Positions 50,874 through 60,567 of a stretch of DNA of 64,000 bases are shown here, one piece after another. The stretch is taken from assembly GCF_026314945.1 (NCBI RefSeq), contig NZ_CP111121.1, forward strand, positions 4,030,001 to 4,094,000. Direction: 5' to 3'. The notes beneath the pieces were generated by a model. The model did not search any database, had not been told where the DNA came from, and was given only the letters and a program-made list of their open reading frames with translations. Origin of the DNA: Chryseobacterium fluminis. Its GTDB lineage: Bacteria; Bacteroidota; Bacteroidia; Flavobacteriales; Weeksellaceae. A program made the translations under genes and the position numbers. Numbering within the stretch: the stretch's first letter is position 1; every line of letters starts with the position of its first letter.

Positions 50874-53113
50874 TAATTGACCACAGCTATTTTTGCAGTA
50901 GCTTTATCGGAAGCATCTTCATTGGTCATCAGTACAAAATAAATTCCAGAAGCTACTCTCTTTCCTTTGTTATTATTAAGATCCCACTCGTAGTATCCGC
51001 CTCTTGCTACGGCAGCATGTACTACATTTCCGGCAGCATCTGTAATTCTGATATTGGTTTTTTCCGCTAAACCTTTAATGGTTACTTTTCCTTTGAAGTT
51101 TGAATAGACCACAGGATTCGGATATACCAGTACATTTCCAAATCCGGAAGTTACATCAGCGACATCTCCCTGATAGACCATAACGCCATCCAATGTCACA
51201 AAATATACTTTTCCGGTTTTACTGTCGACTTTAATATCCGTTACGCTGTTGGTGGGCAAAGGTGAATTTTCCTTGGTAAAGTGTTTTATGGTCTGCTCGC
51301 CTGTTGCAGACATATAATATACACCACCGCCATCTACAGATACCCACTTGTGATTTCCGGAATCTGTTTCAATCTGTAGAATCGTATTATCCCGGAATAA
51401 TTCTTCGGCAATACCGTTTTGTTCAATGACAATGGCCTCCGTTTGCGGGGAAGCTTCCGTAATGGCCGATTTCGGATTGGAAAGAATCCTTAATCCACCC
51501 CGGGTTCCGATCCAGACGTTATCATCTTTATCTACAGAGGCAGAAACTGTTCCGCTCGCCGGCAGATTATTACTTTTATTGATAATTTTTAAAGGGGTAG
51601 AGGTAGAAGTAGGATTGCTGCCATACTGCTTCATAATTAAGCCGCCGGGATCAAAAAACGGACTTGGAATATAAAGAATCCCGTCTTTGGTCAGGGGTTT
51701 CAGTACATTTCCGCCTGCAATGACAGGAACAGTCGCAAAGTCGTCTCCGCTTCTGTTATAGAAATAATATCCTGTATTTGCTGTTTGGTTTTCGATCACT
51801 CCTAATGATACAAAAAGCTGATTGTTTTCGTCAAAAGCCAATCCTCCCGGACGATTGTAGTTGCTGTTGGAGTCATTATTTTTATATACTTTTTTGAACG
51901 TATTATTTTCCATACGGTAGATCCCCTTTTCGTTGGGACGCAAGGAATAGTTCACAAAGAAAACTTCACCCGCATTGGATGGGTTGGGTGCGACATCCAG
52001 AATATTGAAAACAATAGGATTGTTGATAAAATAATCAGGATAATTCCATTTTCCGCCGTCGAAATGATAATAACCCAGATTTCTGTAGCTAGGGGCATTA
52101 TAACTTTCCATACTGCCCGTAGAGATCCATATCTGGTCGTTTAACAACGAAATTTTATAAGAAGTATTTTTATAAGGTCCGTCCGGTCTGAAAAGATTAT
52201 TGGTCTCATCTTTAATTCCTGATAATACGGTTCCTGCATAAAGCCTTCCGCCAATGGTTGTCGACGTATTACATTCTTCACCAAAACTTGCTGCAGCAAG
52301 AAAATTTCCGTTGGTATTGAAGGTATAGGTCCTGTTCTGGTCTGTTACGATAATATTACTGGGGTTAATCACCATATCCCGCACAGCGGTAAAAGTCTGC
52401 GAAAGGGGCGTTGATACCCCGTTATTATACAGATAAGCCGTAGTTGCCGACGAATAAACCAATGCTGATTCAGAATCGATATGCTTGAAATTTCCCGGCA
52501 TTTCCGTTGTCCAGGTTGTGAATACAGGAAATGTGGTATTCAGTTCGTGGCTTTTTAAACCCGTATTGGTAACGGCAAATACTTTGTTTCCGAGAATGGT
52601 GGCCTCATTGCTGGCTTCATAGACCCCTGCCGTAAGAAAAAATGCAGAGTCTTTAAATTCCTTTTTCTTTAAGTCAAATATAGAAACCCCATAGCCTACA
52701 GAAATGATCGCCTGATCGCCTGTAATAGAGATATGATTGATCTTTTTGGATCCGCTGTATCCTGTTGCAATGGGAATATCAACAATATATGTGACACCGT
52801 CCGGAGTAATGACATCCAGCGATCCGTTCTGATATCCTACCAGTCCTGTTTTGGTCTGCGGATTATAGTCAAAAGCAGAAATTTTCACTTCATGTAAGCC
52901 ATTGGCTTTGGATAACTTTGTAATTTCTCCTGATGAAATTGTATAATAAAATATTCCGTTCTCTGTAGCGGCAACAATTTTTCCGTTGTCTTCCTTCATC
53001 GCCAAAACATTATTGTAGGAGAAAAGATCCTGCCACTTTTTAGAAGAAATAATTTGTGCTTGTACCGATGGCAGTGACGCCAGAATACCAAGAGAGATTA
53101 AAAGTTTTTTCAT
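50873..53113 (-). CDS. porZ: PorZ-like type IX secretion protein
   Basis: 746 residues with a signal peptide (MKKLLISLGILASLPSVQAQ). Two beta-propeller-like regions built from repeats such as VLAMKEDNGKIVAATENGIF and DDNVWIGTRGGLRILSN, followed by a type A sorting domain at the C terminus (GNVLVYPNPVVYSNFKGKV). PorZ belongs to the T9SS attachment complex with PorU at the cell surface. Order porZ-recO is frequent in this phylum. Confidence 0.88.
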   Translation of the reverse strand: MKKLLISLGILASLPSVQAQIISSKKWQDLFSYNNVLAMKEDNGKIVAATENGIFYYTISSGEITKLSKANGLHEVKISAFDYNPQTKTGLVGYQNGSLDVITPDGVTYIVDIPIATGYSGSKKINHISITGDQAIISVGYGVSIFDLKKKEFKDSAFFLTAGVYEASNEATILGNKVFAVTNTGLKSHELNTTFPVFTTWTTEMPGNFKHIDSESALVYSSATTAYLYNNGVSTPLSQTFTAVRDMVINPSNIIVTDQNRTYTFNTNGNFLAAASFGEECNTSTTIGGRLYAGTVLSGIKDETNNLFRPDGPYKNTSYKISLLNDQIWISTGSMESYNAPSYRNLGYYHFDGGKWNYPDYFINNPIVFNILDVAPNPSNAGEVFFVNYSLRPNEKGIYRMENNTFKKVYKNNDSNSNYNRPGGLAFDENNQLFVSLGVIENQTANTGYYFYNRSGDDFATVPVIAGGNVLKPLTKDGILYIPSPFFDPGGLIMKQYGSNPTSTSTPLKIINKSNNLPASGTVSASVDKDDNVWIGTRGGLRILSNPKSAITEASPQTEAIVIEQNGIAEELFRDNTILQIETDSGNHKWVSVDGGGVYYMSATGEQTIKHFTKENSPLPTNSVTDIKVDSKTGKVYFVTLDGVMVYQGDVADVTSGFGNVLVYPNPVVYSNFKGKVTIKGLAEKTNIRITDAAGNVVHAAVARGGYYEWDLNNNKGKRVASGIYFVLMTNEDASDKATAKIAVVN

Positions 53114-53114
53114 A

Positions 53115-54065
53115 TTATGCTATTATGCTGCTGTCAATAACCTGATTATTCCAGGAAATATGTTTTACGTTTTTATTAGAATCGAAGAAAAAGTCTATTC
53201 TTCCCAAAAGAAGCCCGGCCCAGCCTACCTGGTTTACCAGGACATTTTTACCTTGCCGGTTGATAAAAGTCTGAGGTTCCGGCAGGAAGGTGTGGGTGTG
53301 TCCCCCTAAAATAAGGTCGATGTTTTCTGTTTTAGCCGCCAGGACTTTATCACTTATTTTATCGGACTCATCCCTGTAATCGTAGCCAATGTGCGAAAGA
53401 CAGATCACAAGATCACACTTCTGTTCATTTTTGAGGTAGTTGGAATAATGCTGCGCGACCTCTACAGGATCGGAATATACGGTTTCTCCATATTGTTTTT
53501 TGCCAACCAGTCCCTCAAGCTCAATGCCTACGCCGAAAAGGCCTACTTTGATGCCGTTTTTACTGAAAATCTTATAAGGGGAAGTCTTTCCGTCAAGAAC
53601 GGTATTTTTAAAATCATAATTCGAACAGATAAAAGGAAATTTCGCGTTTGGCAAAACCTTTAAAAACCCGTCCAGGCCGTTATCAAAATCATGATTTCCC
53701 ATGGTGGAAGCATCATACTTCATCATAGACATCAGTTTAAACTCCAGCTCACCCCCGAAAAAATTGAAATAAGGCGTTCCCTGAAAAATATCACCGGAAT
53801 CGAGAAGCAATACATTACTTTCCTGATTTCTGATTTGCTGAATCAGACTGGCTCTTCTTGCGAAACCACCCTGATTCGGGTTTTTGGTATAGCTTGCATC
53901 AAAAGGTTCTATCCTGCTGTGCTGGTCATTGGTATGAAGAATAGTCAGTTTACGGGCAGATTTTAAATCAGGAATATTCAACCCTTCTGCCATCATCATA
54001 TTGGGAGCTAAGGTCATCGCTAAAGTTCCGCCACCTATTGCTTTTAAAAACTTTTTTCTATCCAT
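53115..54065 (-). CDS. 5'-nucleotidase, catalytic domain protein
   Basis: 316 residues. N-terminal signal of Tat or Sec type (MDRKKFLKAIGGGTLAMTLA); metallophosphoesterase motifs LTILHTNDQHSR (DxH), DSGDIFQGTPYFNFFG (GD), MGNHDFDNG (GNHD), CLSHIGYD and GGHTHTF. It lacks the C-terminal substrate-binding domain of UshA; that domain is encoded as a separate protein immediately upstream. Periplasmic hydrolysis of nucleotides or UDP-sugars. Confidence 0.9.
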   Translation of the reverse strand: MDRKKFLKAIGGGTLAMTLAPNMMMAEGLNIPDLKSARKLTILHTNDQHSRIEPFDASYTKNPNQGGFARRASLIQQIRNQESNVLLLDSGDIFQGTPYFNFFGGELEFKLMSMMKYDASTMGNHDFDNGLDGFLKVLPNAKFPFICSNYDFKNTVLDGKTSPYKIFSKNGIKVGLFGVGIELEGLVGKKQYGETVYSDPVEVAQHYSNYLKNEQKCDLVICLSHIGYDYRDESDKISDKVLAAKTENIDLILGGHTHTFLPEPQTFINRQGKNVLVNQVGWAGLLLGRIDFFFDSNKNVKHISWNNQVIDSSIIA

Positions 54066-54823
54066 TACTTTTTGCCGATAAAATTTAAACGAACCTCTGT
54101 ACTTGCATTCACCTCAGGATTTTTCTTAAAATAATCGATAAATAGATCTCTCATTTTCAATCCTGTCGGAATAGATTCTCCTTTTGCGAAAAATTTCATG
54201 TTGTCACCACCTAAAGCCAGGTAATCAGACGTTGCGATATAATACTCCTGATTTGGGTTTACCGCTTTTCCGTTGATTAAAGATTTCGCAGATAGTCCGT
54301 TATTGGTTTCAATATATAAATGAGAAACCGGATTATTGACCTGGGTTTTTGCGTAATAGTCAAAAAGTCCTTGTAAATCGGTTCCTTTCATTTTTACAAT
54401 GACGATTTCATTTTCAAAAGGCATTACTTCAAAGACGTTTTTGAGTAAAATATCACCCTTTCCGATCGTAGTTCGGATTCCTCCGATATTGATCAGGGCA
54501 GCATCTACGTTTTTCTGAAGGTTTTTTTTCGCCCATTCATCTGCGCCATCGAAAGTATAATCTGCTAAAAGATTGCCCAGATTGCTGTTGTCGCCCTGTT
54601 TGGTAAGATCCGTACTGGTATGAGATATCTTCTGATTCATTTCTCTGTCCAGCTTTTGCTTATAGGGTTCGATAAATTTTACAAACTCCTCATCATTCCT
54701 CAGCTCATTATTAATAGAAATATTTTCCTGAGCCTGCACATAGGCTACCTGTAGCGGAGAAGCCGTCTTACAGGCAGAAAGTGCAGCCAGAGCAATTCCC
54801 AGTAATAAGAATTTATTTTTCAT
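54065..54823 (-). CDS. 5'-nucleotidase C-terminal domain lipoprotein
   Basis: 253 residues from the ATG whose complement ends at 54823 (an earlier ATG at 54844 would place seven residues before the signal). Lipoprotein signal MKNKFLLLGIALAALSAC. The mature part is the 5'-nucleotidase C-terminal domain: GNLLADYTFDGADEWAKKN, INIGGIRTTIGKGDILLKNV, FEVMPFENEIVIVKMKG. Its stop overlaps the start of the catalytic-domain gene by one base, so the two parts are made together and should form one enzyme. Confidence 0.88.
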   Translation of the reverse strand: MKNKFLLLGIALAALSACKTASPLQVAYVQAQENISINNELRNDEEFVKFIEPYKQKLDREMNQKISHTSTDLTKQGDNSNLGNLLADYTFDGADEWAKKNLQKNVDAALINIGGIRTTIGKGDILLKNVFEVMPFENEIVIVKMKGTDLQGLFDYYAKTQVNNPVSHLYIETNNGLSAKSLINGKAVNPNQEYYIATSDYLALGGDNMKFFAKGESIPTGLKMRDLFIDYFKKNPEVNASTEVRLNFIGKK

Positions 54824-54930
54824 ATCATCTTTTAGTATATGCAAATATAATTATATGTATAATAAAACATTCTTATTTATTATAAATTCTTATCGTAAAT
54901 TATTAAATTTGACAAAAATAATTTTAACAG

Positions 54931-55809
54931 ATGAGCATTTTAAAAGGAGTAGGTGTTGCGTTGGTAACACCCTTTAATGAAGATTTATCCGTTGATTTCG
55001 ACAGTTTAACGAAACTTGTGGAATACAATGTCGAAAACGGAACCAGTTATTTAGTTGTTTTGGGGACTACAGCAGAGGCAGCAACGCTTTCCAATGAGGA
55101 GAAGAAACAGGTGGTAAATCATATCATTAAGGTGAACAGTAAACGCTTACCTTTGGTGTTGGGAATCGGTGGGAATAATACGCTTGAAGTTAAAAGACAG
55201 ATCGAGGAAACAGATTTATCGGAATTCGAAGCGGTACTCTCTGTATCTCCTTACTATAACAAACCAAATCAGGAGGGTCTTTATCAGCATTATAAAGCAT
55301 TGGCTTCTACAGGTAAAAATATTATTATTTATAATGTTCCTTCAAGAACAGGACAAAATGTGGAGGCGGAAACGACTTTGCGCTTAGCCAATGAATTTCC
55401 GAATTTATTCCTGATCAAAGAGGCGTCACCCAATATTCTCCAGTATTTTGATATCTTAAGAAAGAAACCCGAAGGATTCTCTCTTGTTTCCGGGGATGAT
55501 GAATTCACCCTTCCTGTAACACTGGCGGGTGGTGATGGTGTAATTTCTGTGATTGGACAGGGGTATCCAAAAGAATTTTCTTCCATGGTACAGTTAGCTT
55601 TCGAGGGAAAAGTAAAAGAAGCCTATGCTATTCACAATAAGCTGGTGGATATTACACGATTAATTTTTGCTGAAGGAAATCCTTGTGGAATTAAAGTAGT
55701 TCTAGCAGAAAAGGGAATTATTAAAAATTACCTGAGGCTTCCTCTGGTTCCTGCCTCGGAAGGACTGTATGCTAAAATTAAAGCTGAAATGGCAAAAATT
55801 GCCGGATAA
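54931..55809 (+). CDS. dapA: 4-hydroxy-tetrahydrodipicolinate synthase
   Basis: 292 residues, the usual size. ALVTPFNEDLSVDFDSLTKL, the GTTAEAATLSNEEKK loop, YYNKPNQEGLYQHYKAL with the Tyr relay residue, and the Schiff-base Lys in NLFLIKEAS, followed by GDDEF. It condenses pyruvate with aspartate semialdehyde in lysine and diaminopimelate synthesis. Monocistronic with a terminator at 55857. Confidence 0.95.
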   Translation: MSILKGVGVALVTPFNEDLSVDFDSLTKLVEYNVENGTSYLVVLGTTAEAATLSNEEKKQVVNHIIKVNSKRLPLVLGIGGNNTLEVKRQIEETDLSEFEAVLSVSPYYNKPNQEGLYQHYKALASTGKNIIIYNVPSRTGQNVEAETTLRLANEFPNLFLIKEASPNILQYFDILRKKPEGFSLVSGDDEFTLPVTLAGGDGVISVIGQGYPKEFSSMVQLAFEGKVKEAYAIHNKLVDITRLIFAEGNPCGIKVVLAEKGIIKNYLRLPLVPASEGLYAKIKAEMAKIAG

Positions 55810-55856
55810 GACAAACTGAAATTTCCTGTGAAATTTTCAACATTACAATGAGATTT

Positions 55857-55891
55857 AAAGGTGGAAAGTCCGTTACTTTTCACCTTTTTTC
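55857..55891 (+). terminator. Terminator after dapA
   Basis: AAAGGTGGAAAGT pairs with ACTTTTCACCTTT (one G-U), followed by T. Confidence 0.75.
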
Positions 55892-55954
55892 TATACCATT
55901 GTTTCTTTAGAAATATTTAAGATTCTGTATTAACAATAGACAAAGTTTAAAACA

Positions 55955-56461
55955 ATGAAATTTATAAAAGCAACAGAAAATGATATTCCTCTGATTCAGG
56001 ACCTGGCAAAAAGATCCTGGGAGAATGCTTATGCAGATATCCTGTCTGCCGGACAGATGGAGTATATGCTGAGAGCCATGTATTCACACGATGAAATTGC
56101 CGGCCAGTTACGGCATCCCAATTATCATTATTATTTAATTCAGGATGACATGAATGATGCCTTTGAAGGCTTCATCGGATATGAAAATCACTATGAAGAC
56201 ACAACGACAAAGCTTCACCGGATTTACCTGGTACCCGGGAGTAAAGGAAAAGGTCTTGGCAAAAAAGCATTACAGTTTTTAACCCAAAAAGTTTCGGAAA
56301 ATCAGGATACAAGAATTATTCTGAATGTCAATAAATACAACCCTGCAAGAAAATTTTATGAATCTCAGGGATATACAATATATGATGAAGGTGTTTTTGA
56401 TATTGGTAACAACTATGTCATGGACGATTATCTGATGGAATTCATAATTCACATGGAATAG
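55955..56461 (+). CDS. GNAT family N-acetyltransferase
   Basis: 168 residues. HRIYLVPGSKGKGLGKKALQ (acetyl-CoA loop GSKGKGLG) and ILNVNKYNPARKFYESQGY. The N-terminal LAKRSWENAYADILSAGQME is common in phosphinothricin/spermidine-type acetyltransferases; substrate unknown. Monocistronic. Confidence 0.9.
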   Translation: MKFIKATENDIPLIQDLAKRSWENAYADILSAGQMEYMLRAMYSHDEIAGQLRHPNYHYYLIQDDMNDAFEGFIGYENHYEDTTTKLHRIYLVPGSKGKGLGKKALQFLTQKVSENQDTRIILNVNKYNPARKFYESQGYTIYDEGVFDIGNNYVMDDYLMEFIIHME

Positions 56462-56621
56462 ACTTAAAATTCTGTAACATTATCCTGTAATTCTATAACA
56501 AGTGATATTTAATTTTGTCAGATCTTTGTATAAGAACCAAATCACCTATAACAATACATTCATATGCTTGGTTTAAGCTGTAAAGCTTTTTATCAGTATA
56601 TTTTTTTCATCCTTAGTGTTT

Positions 56622-56655
56622 AAATTCCTGTATTTCATTATGCAGGAATTTTTTT
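56622..56655 (+). terminator. Terminator-like hairpin
   Basis: AAATTCCTG and CAGGAATTT around a 12-nt loop, followed by T. It lies between the acetyltransferase and the AraC gene. Confidence 0.6.
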
Positions 56656-56748
56656 GTGTTTAAAAGGAAAATACAGAAAGATTTTCTATTTCACGCTGAT
56701 ATGAAATAAATTAGTATATTTACGAAGAAATTTAGACACTCAATCAGG

Positions 56749-57330
56749 ATGAAAATGTATGTAAAATTTGATTTCAATGCTCTTTGCAAAAAGATATTGG
56801 ATGAAAAGCTTAAAGAGCACGGCTTAAAATACCGACTGCTGAATTTTGGAGAAGTAGAATTTTATGAAACGCTCACTCAGGAGCAGCATAAAACTTTTAA
56901 AAAGAATCTTGAAGATTACGGTATTGAGATTATTGAGAATCAAAGATCGACTTTGGTTCAAAAAATAAAGGATATTATTGTAAAGCTGGTTTTTTCAGAA
57001 GAAGTAATACCGGTGAAAGCTTCTATCTATATAGCGGAAAAATTAAATCACAGCTACGGCTATCTTTCAAATTTATTTTCTGAGGTTACCCATACCTCTA
57101 TAGAGAATTTTATTATCCTTCAGAAAATTGAACATGCCAAAGAACTGATCATAGGAAATAAGCAGAGTCTTACAGAAATTGCTCATAAGCTGAATTATTC
57201 CAGTGTTGCTCATTTAAGTACGCAATTTAAAAACACCACAGGAATTACCCCTTCGCAGTTTCATCGGATTGTAATGAAAAAGAGAAAGGCAAAAAGTCTC
57301 ATGATTACTTCGCAAATGAATTATGAATAG
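56749..57330 (+). CDS. AraC-type DNA-binding protein with short N-terminal domain
   Basis: 193 residues. The C-terminal HTH pair is complete (YIAEKLNHSYGYLSNLFSEV; LTEIAHKLNYSSVAHLSTQF then KNTTGITPSQFHRI). The N-terminal 85 residues are unlike AraC ligand domains and look like a small alpha/beta domain (FDFNALCKKILDEKLKEHGL). It overlaps the next gene by 8 nt, so regulator and receiver-like protein are co-translated. Confidence 0.85.
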   Translation: MKMYVKFDFNALCKKILDEKLKEHGLKYRLLNFGEVEFYETLTQEQHKTFKKNLEDYGIEIIENQRSTLVQKIKDIIVKLVFSEEVIPVKASIYIAEKLNHSYGYLSNLFSEVTHTSIENFIILQKIEHAKELIIGNKQSLTEIAHKLNYSSVAHLSTQFKNTTGITPSQFHRIVMKKRKAKSLMITSQMNYE

Positions 57331-57769
57331 GGAATTTCTGAATGTTATCCTTGCTGATGACGACGAAGCCGGCCAAATTCTTCTGAAAAGTATATTTAAG
57401 GAATTAAAAATAGAGATCATGGTTCAGTGTTTCCAGAGTGAGATACAGGTAATGGATTATCTGAACAGTACAGAGGGTCGCATCCCTGAGATTTTACTGC
57501 TCCATAATACGTTATCGGGAGGAATAAGTAAAGAATCTATTCAGGAGATCAGATCAGAAGTGAGGTTTGGCAATATGATTATCGCAGTTTATGGTGAAAA
57601 TCTTCCTGAAAGTGAAATAGAGGATTTCTTTGTAGCCGGTGCGCATGTTTTTATCAGAAAACCTAATACCTATGCAGATCTTAAAAAGATCGTTTCAGAT
57701 GTAGTTGCCGTAATATGGCAGTACCAGACCTCAGGACTTAATAGAGATAATTTTATTCTGAAAATTTAA
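57323..57769 (+). CDS. Receiver-like protein with altered phosphorylation site
   Basis: 148 residues, single receiver fold. The acidic pair is present (NVILADDDEAG) and so is the C-terminal Lys (VFIRKPNTYADLKK), but the phospho-acceptor position in EILLLHNTLSGG is His or Asn, not Asp, and the usual Thr/Ser strand reads MIIAVYGE. It should not be phosphorylated in the normal way and may act as a constitutive or protein-binding receiver. Co-translated with the AraC-type protein. Confidence 0.75.
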   Translation: MNREFLNVILADDDEAGQILLKSIFKELKIEIMVQCFQSEIQVMDYLNSTEGRIPEILLLHNTLSGGISKESIQEIRSEVRFGNMIIAVYGENLPESEIEDFFVAGAHVFIRKPNTYADLKKIVSDVVAVIWQYQTSGLNRDNFILKI

Positions 57770-58345
57770 AGACTTCAATATAAATACGGTCTGTTCGTTC
57801 ATCAGGTAGGAATATATTCGTAACATAGTATTCACACAAAGGTGAAAATTGTGTAATTAATTATTGAAATCATATAAAGATTATTTCCTCAGGTATCATC
57901 ATTTTTGTAACGACAGACAAGCAATGCGAATAAAGCATTTAAAGACAGGTAAATAAAAAAAATAGTTGTTTCAGTATTGAAACTGAATTATATAGATCAC
58001 AATGTTAGTTAAACAAAATGAATTATATCACTTTCCAATTGATAAGCGCAGAAGATCTTTAAACAAAACGGTACAATCATGAAAACTCGTAAGTAGTGAC
58101 GGATTTTAATGTGTTCATATTAAATATCCTTTATCGAAAGCCTGTTAGTTTTTATAATAATGATTGGAAACATAATTCATTTTGTTTTTTATTTTAGTCG
58201 TCACCCGGGTTATTACCATCCTTGATATTTATATAAATTTTGTGAATATAGGAACCATAGCTAATAAATTGAAATAGTAATTTCTTCTAAATAACAGTTT
58301 TATAAGGGGGGCCGCGTGAAGAGAATCTTTGCGCGGTTTTTTATT
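57770..58345. other. Intergenic stretch with element relic and terminator
   Basis: Near 58041 AGCGCAGAAGATCTTT recalls the core of the 60-nt elements at 5156-5588. A terminator-like hairpin closes the stretch. No credible reading frame. Confidence 0.4.
58312..58343 (+). terminator. Terminator-like hairpin
   Basis: CCGCG..GAAGA pairs with TCTTT..CGCGG, followed by a long T run. There is no gene within 500 bp upstream on this strand, so it may end a small RNA or the receiver-gene transcript. Confidence 0.55.
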
Positions 58346-60430
58346 TTAAGAAATCTTGCTCCATTTATTTTTCCCTTTATAATATTTCAGATAATAACTT
58401 TTAATAGCAATGTGATCAGGTCTGTTGAGATGCGGGTCATTTTCAAGAATTTTCTCTACCGTTTTTTTTGTTAGTTTTATAATAGCCGAATCATGAACAA
58501 GATCCAGTCTTTTAAAATCTACCACTCCGCTTTGCTGAGTACCCAGGATGTCGCCGGGCCCGCGCAGCTGCATATCAACTTCAGATATTTTAAAACCGTC
58601 ATTGGTCTCGGTCATGGTTTTTATCCTGGTCCTGCTGTCGGAAGATAATTTATCGGAAGTCATCAGAATACAGTAGCTCTGTTCCGCACCACGACCTACG
58701 CGCCCACGGAGCTGATGAAGCTGTGATAAACCAAATCTTTCAGCACTTTCTATCACCATCACCGAAGCGTTCGGAACATTTACTCCAACCTCAATTACAG
58801 TGGTCGCCACCATAATTTCCGCTTTTCCGGAGGCAAAATAATTCATAGCCGCATCTTTTTCATCAGGTTTCATTTTCCCGTGAAGCATGGTAACATTATA
58901 TTTTGAAAAATTATCCATTACGTTGTCCATTCCTTCCATCAGGTTTCGGTAATCTAATGTCTCAGATTCTTCTATCAGGGGATAAACAAAATATACCTGT
59001 CGTCCTTTCTGAATTTCCTCCCGGCAGAAATCATAGACATACGCCCGATCTTTTTCTCTTCGGTGAGCCGTAATAATAGGTTTTCTGCCTACCGGCATCT
59101 CATCAATCACGGAAACATCAAGATCAGAATAGAAACTCATAGCCAGCGTTCGGGGGATGGGCGTTGCAGTCATTACCAGAATGTGTGGGGGAATTTTATT
59201 TTTTGCCCAGAGCTTGGCTCTCTGTGCCACCCCAAACCGGTGCTGCTCATCAATAATGGCTAATCCCAGATTTTTAAATTTTACTTTATCCTCCAGAATG
59301 GCATGGGTACCCACCAGAATGGAAAGTTCACCGTTTTCAAGTTCCTGGTGGATAATTTTTCTTTGGGAAGCTTTTGAAGAACCGGTCAATAACCGTACGT
59401 TGATACCGGTTTCAGCCAGAAGATCTTTAATTCCGTTATAGTGCTGTTGGGCAAGAATTTCAGTAGGAGCCATCATACAGCTCTGAAAACCGTTATCCAT
59501 CGCGATAAGCATGGTCAGTAAGGCAACCATTGTTTTTCCCGAACCCACATCGCCCTGTAAAAGTCTGTTCATCTGGACCGGTCTTTTCATATCCAGCCGG
59601 ATTTCCTTTAAGACCCGTTTCTGAGCACCGGTAAGCTCAAAAGGCAGATGGTTTTCATAAAAACCGGTAAAATATTCACCCACAACGGGAAAAGGATTCC
59701 CGAAATTATGGGTTTTATGGTGAAGCTTCTTCAGTCCGTATCCTAACTGGAAAAAGAATGATTCTTCAAATTTTAATCTGTAATTGGCTTTTTCAAAATA
59801 CTCCATATTTTTGGGAAAATGAATATTTAAAAAAGTATGCTGTCTTGATAAAAACTTAAAATGTCTGATCATATAGTCAGGCATATTTTCCTCAATAAGA
59901 TTAGGAATCTCTTTGCAGATGTTTCTGAGAACATTCTGGAAAAACCTTTGGTTTAATCCTCTTTTGGTCAGTTTTTCAGAACTTGGATAGATGGGTTTCA
60001 GACGGCTGTCACTTTCTTTTTTTTCTTCAACTTCAATCTCCGGATGCGGCATTGAGTACTGATTGTTAAAAACATTAATTTTTCCGAAAATAAAGACTTC
60101 TTTGTTGACCGGAAGTTGTTCCTTCAGCCATTTTGAATACTGAAACCATACCAGATCCATCGATCCTGTATCATCCCTGAACTTGGCAGCGAGTCTTTTT
60201 GTTTTACCAGTCTGGATCTCCTGAATATTTGTAATTTTTCCTTTCAACTGGACATCAAGGTTTGATTCCTGAAGCTGGGAAACGGTATATACCTTATTTT
60301 TATCCAGATAACGGATAGGGTAGAAGTTCAGAAGATCTTCTACATTGGAAATAGCCAGCACATTTTTGATGAGTTTGGCTCTGTCCGGGCCGATGCCCTT
60401 TACATATTCTATGGAAGTTTCTAAAGTCAT
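58346..60430 (-). CDS. recG: ATP-dependent DNA helicase RecG
   Basis: 694 residues, typical length. Wedge OB domain (about 55-150), Walker A LLQGDVGSGKTMVALLTML, DEQH box IDEQHRFGVAQR, motif III MTATPIPRTLAMS, and C-terminal motifs VEVGVNVPNASVMVIESAER and QLRGRVGRG. It regresses stalled replication forks. Monocistronic or followed by nothing on its strand. Confidence 0.95.
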   Translation of the reverse strand: MTLETSIEYVKGIGPDRAKLIKNVLAISNVEDLLNFYPIRYLDKNKVYTVSQLQESNLDVQLKGKITNIQEIQTGKTKRLAAKFRDDTGSMDLVWFQYSKWLKEQLPVNKEVFIFGKINVFNNQYSMPHPEIEVEEKKESDSRLKPIYPSSEKLTKRGLNQRFFQNVLRNICKEIPNLIEENMPDYMIRHFKFLSRQHTFLNIHFPKNMEYFEKANYRLKFEESFFFQLGYGLKKLHHKTHNFGNPFPVVGEYFTGFYENHLPFELTGAQKRVLKEIRLDMKRPVQMNRLLQGDVGSGKTMVALLTMLIAMDNGFQSCMMAPTEILAQQHYNGIKDLLAETGINVRLLTGSSKASQRKIIHQELENGELSILVGTHAILEDKVKFKNLGLAIIDEQHRFGVAQRAKLWAKNKIPPHILVMTATPIPRTLAMSFYSDLDVSVIDEMPVGRKPIITAHRREKDRAYVYDFCREEIQKGRQVYFVYPLIEESETLDYRNLMEGMDNVMDNFSKYNVTMLHGKMKPDEKDAAMNYFASGKAEIMVATTVIEVGVNVPNASVMVIESAERFGLSQLHQLRGRVGRGAEQSYCILMTSDKLSSDSRTRIKTMTETNDGFKISEVDMQLRGPGDILGTQQSGVVDFKRLDLVHDSAIIKLTKKTVEKILENDPHLNRPDHIAIKSYYLKYYKGKNKWSKIS

Positions 60431-60498
60431 TTTATCTGAGACCCGGGATTTCAGATCAAAGTTTGAACGGAAAATTAAAGCCCGAATTTCGGTAAAAT

Positions 60499-60530
60499 AA
60501 AAAAGACTTCCAAAAAAATTGAAAGTCTTA
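60499..60530 (-). terminator. Terminator after the thioredoxin gene (minus strand)
   Basis: On the minus strand AAGACTTTC pairs with GGAAGTCTT and is followed by TTTT. Confidence 0.65.
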
Positions 60531-60567
60531 GTTATATATTTTGAGAACAGACCTAAAAAACAATGGA

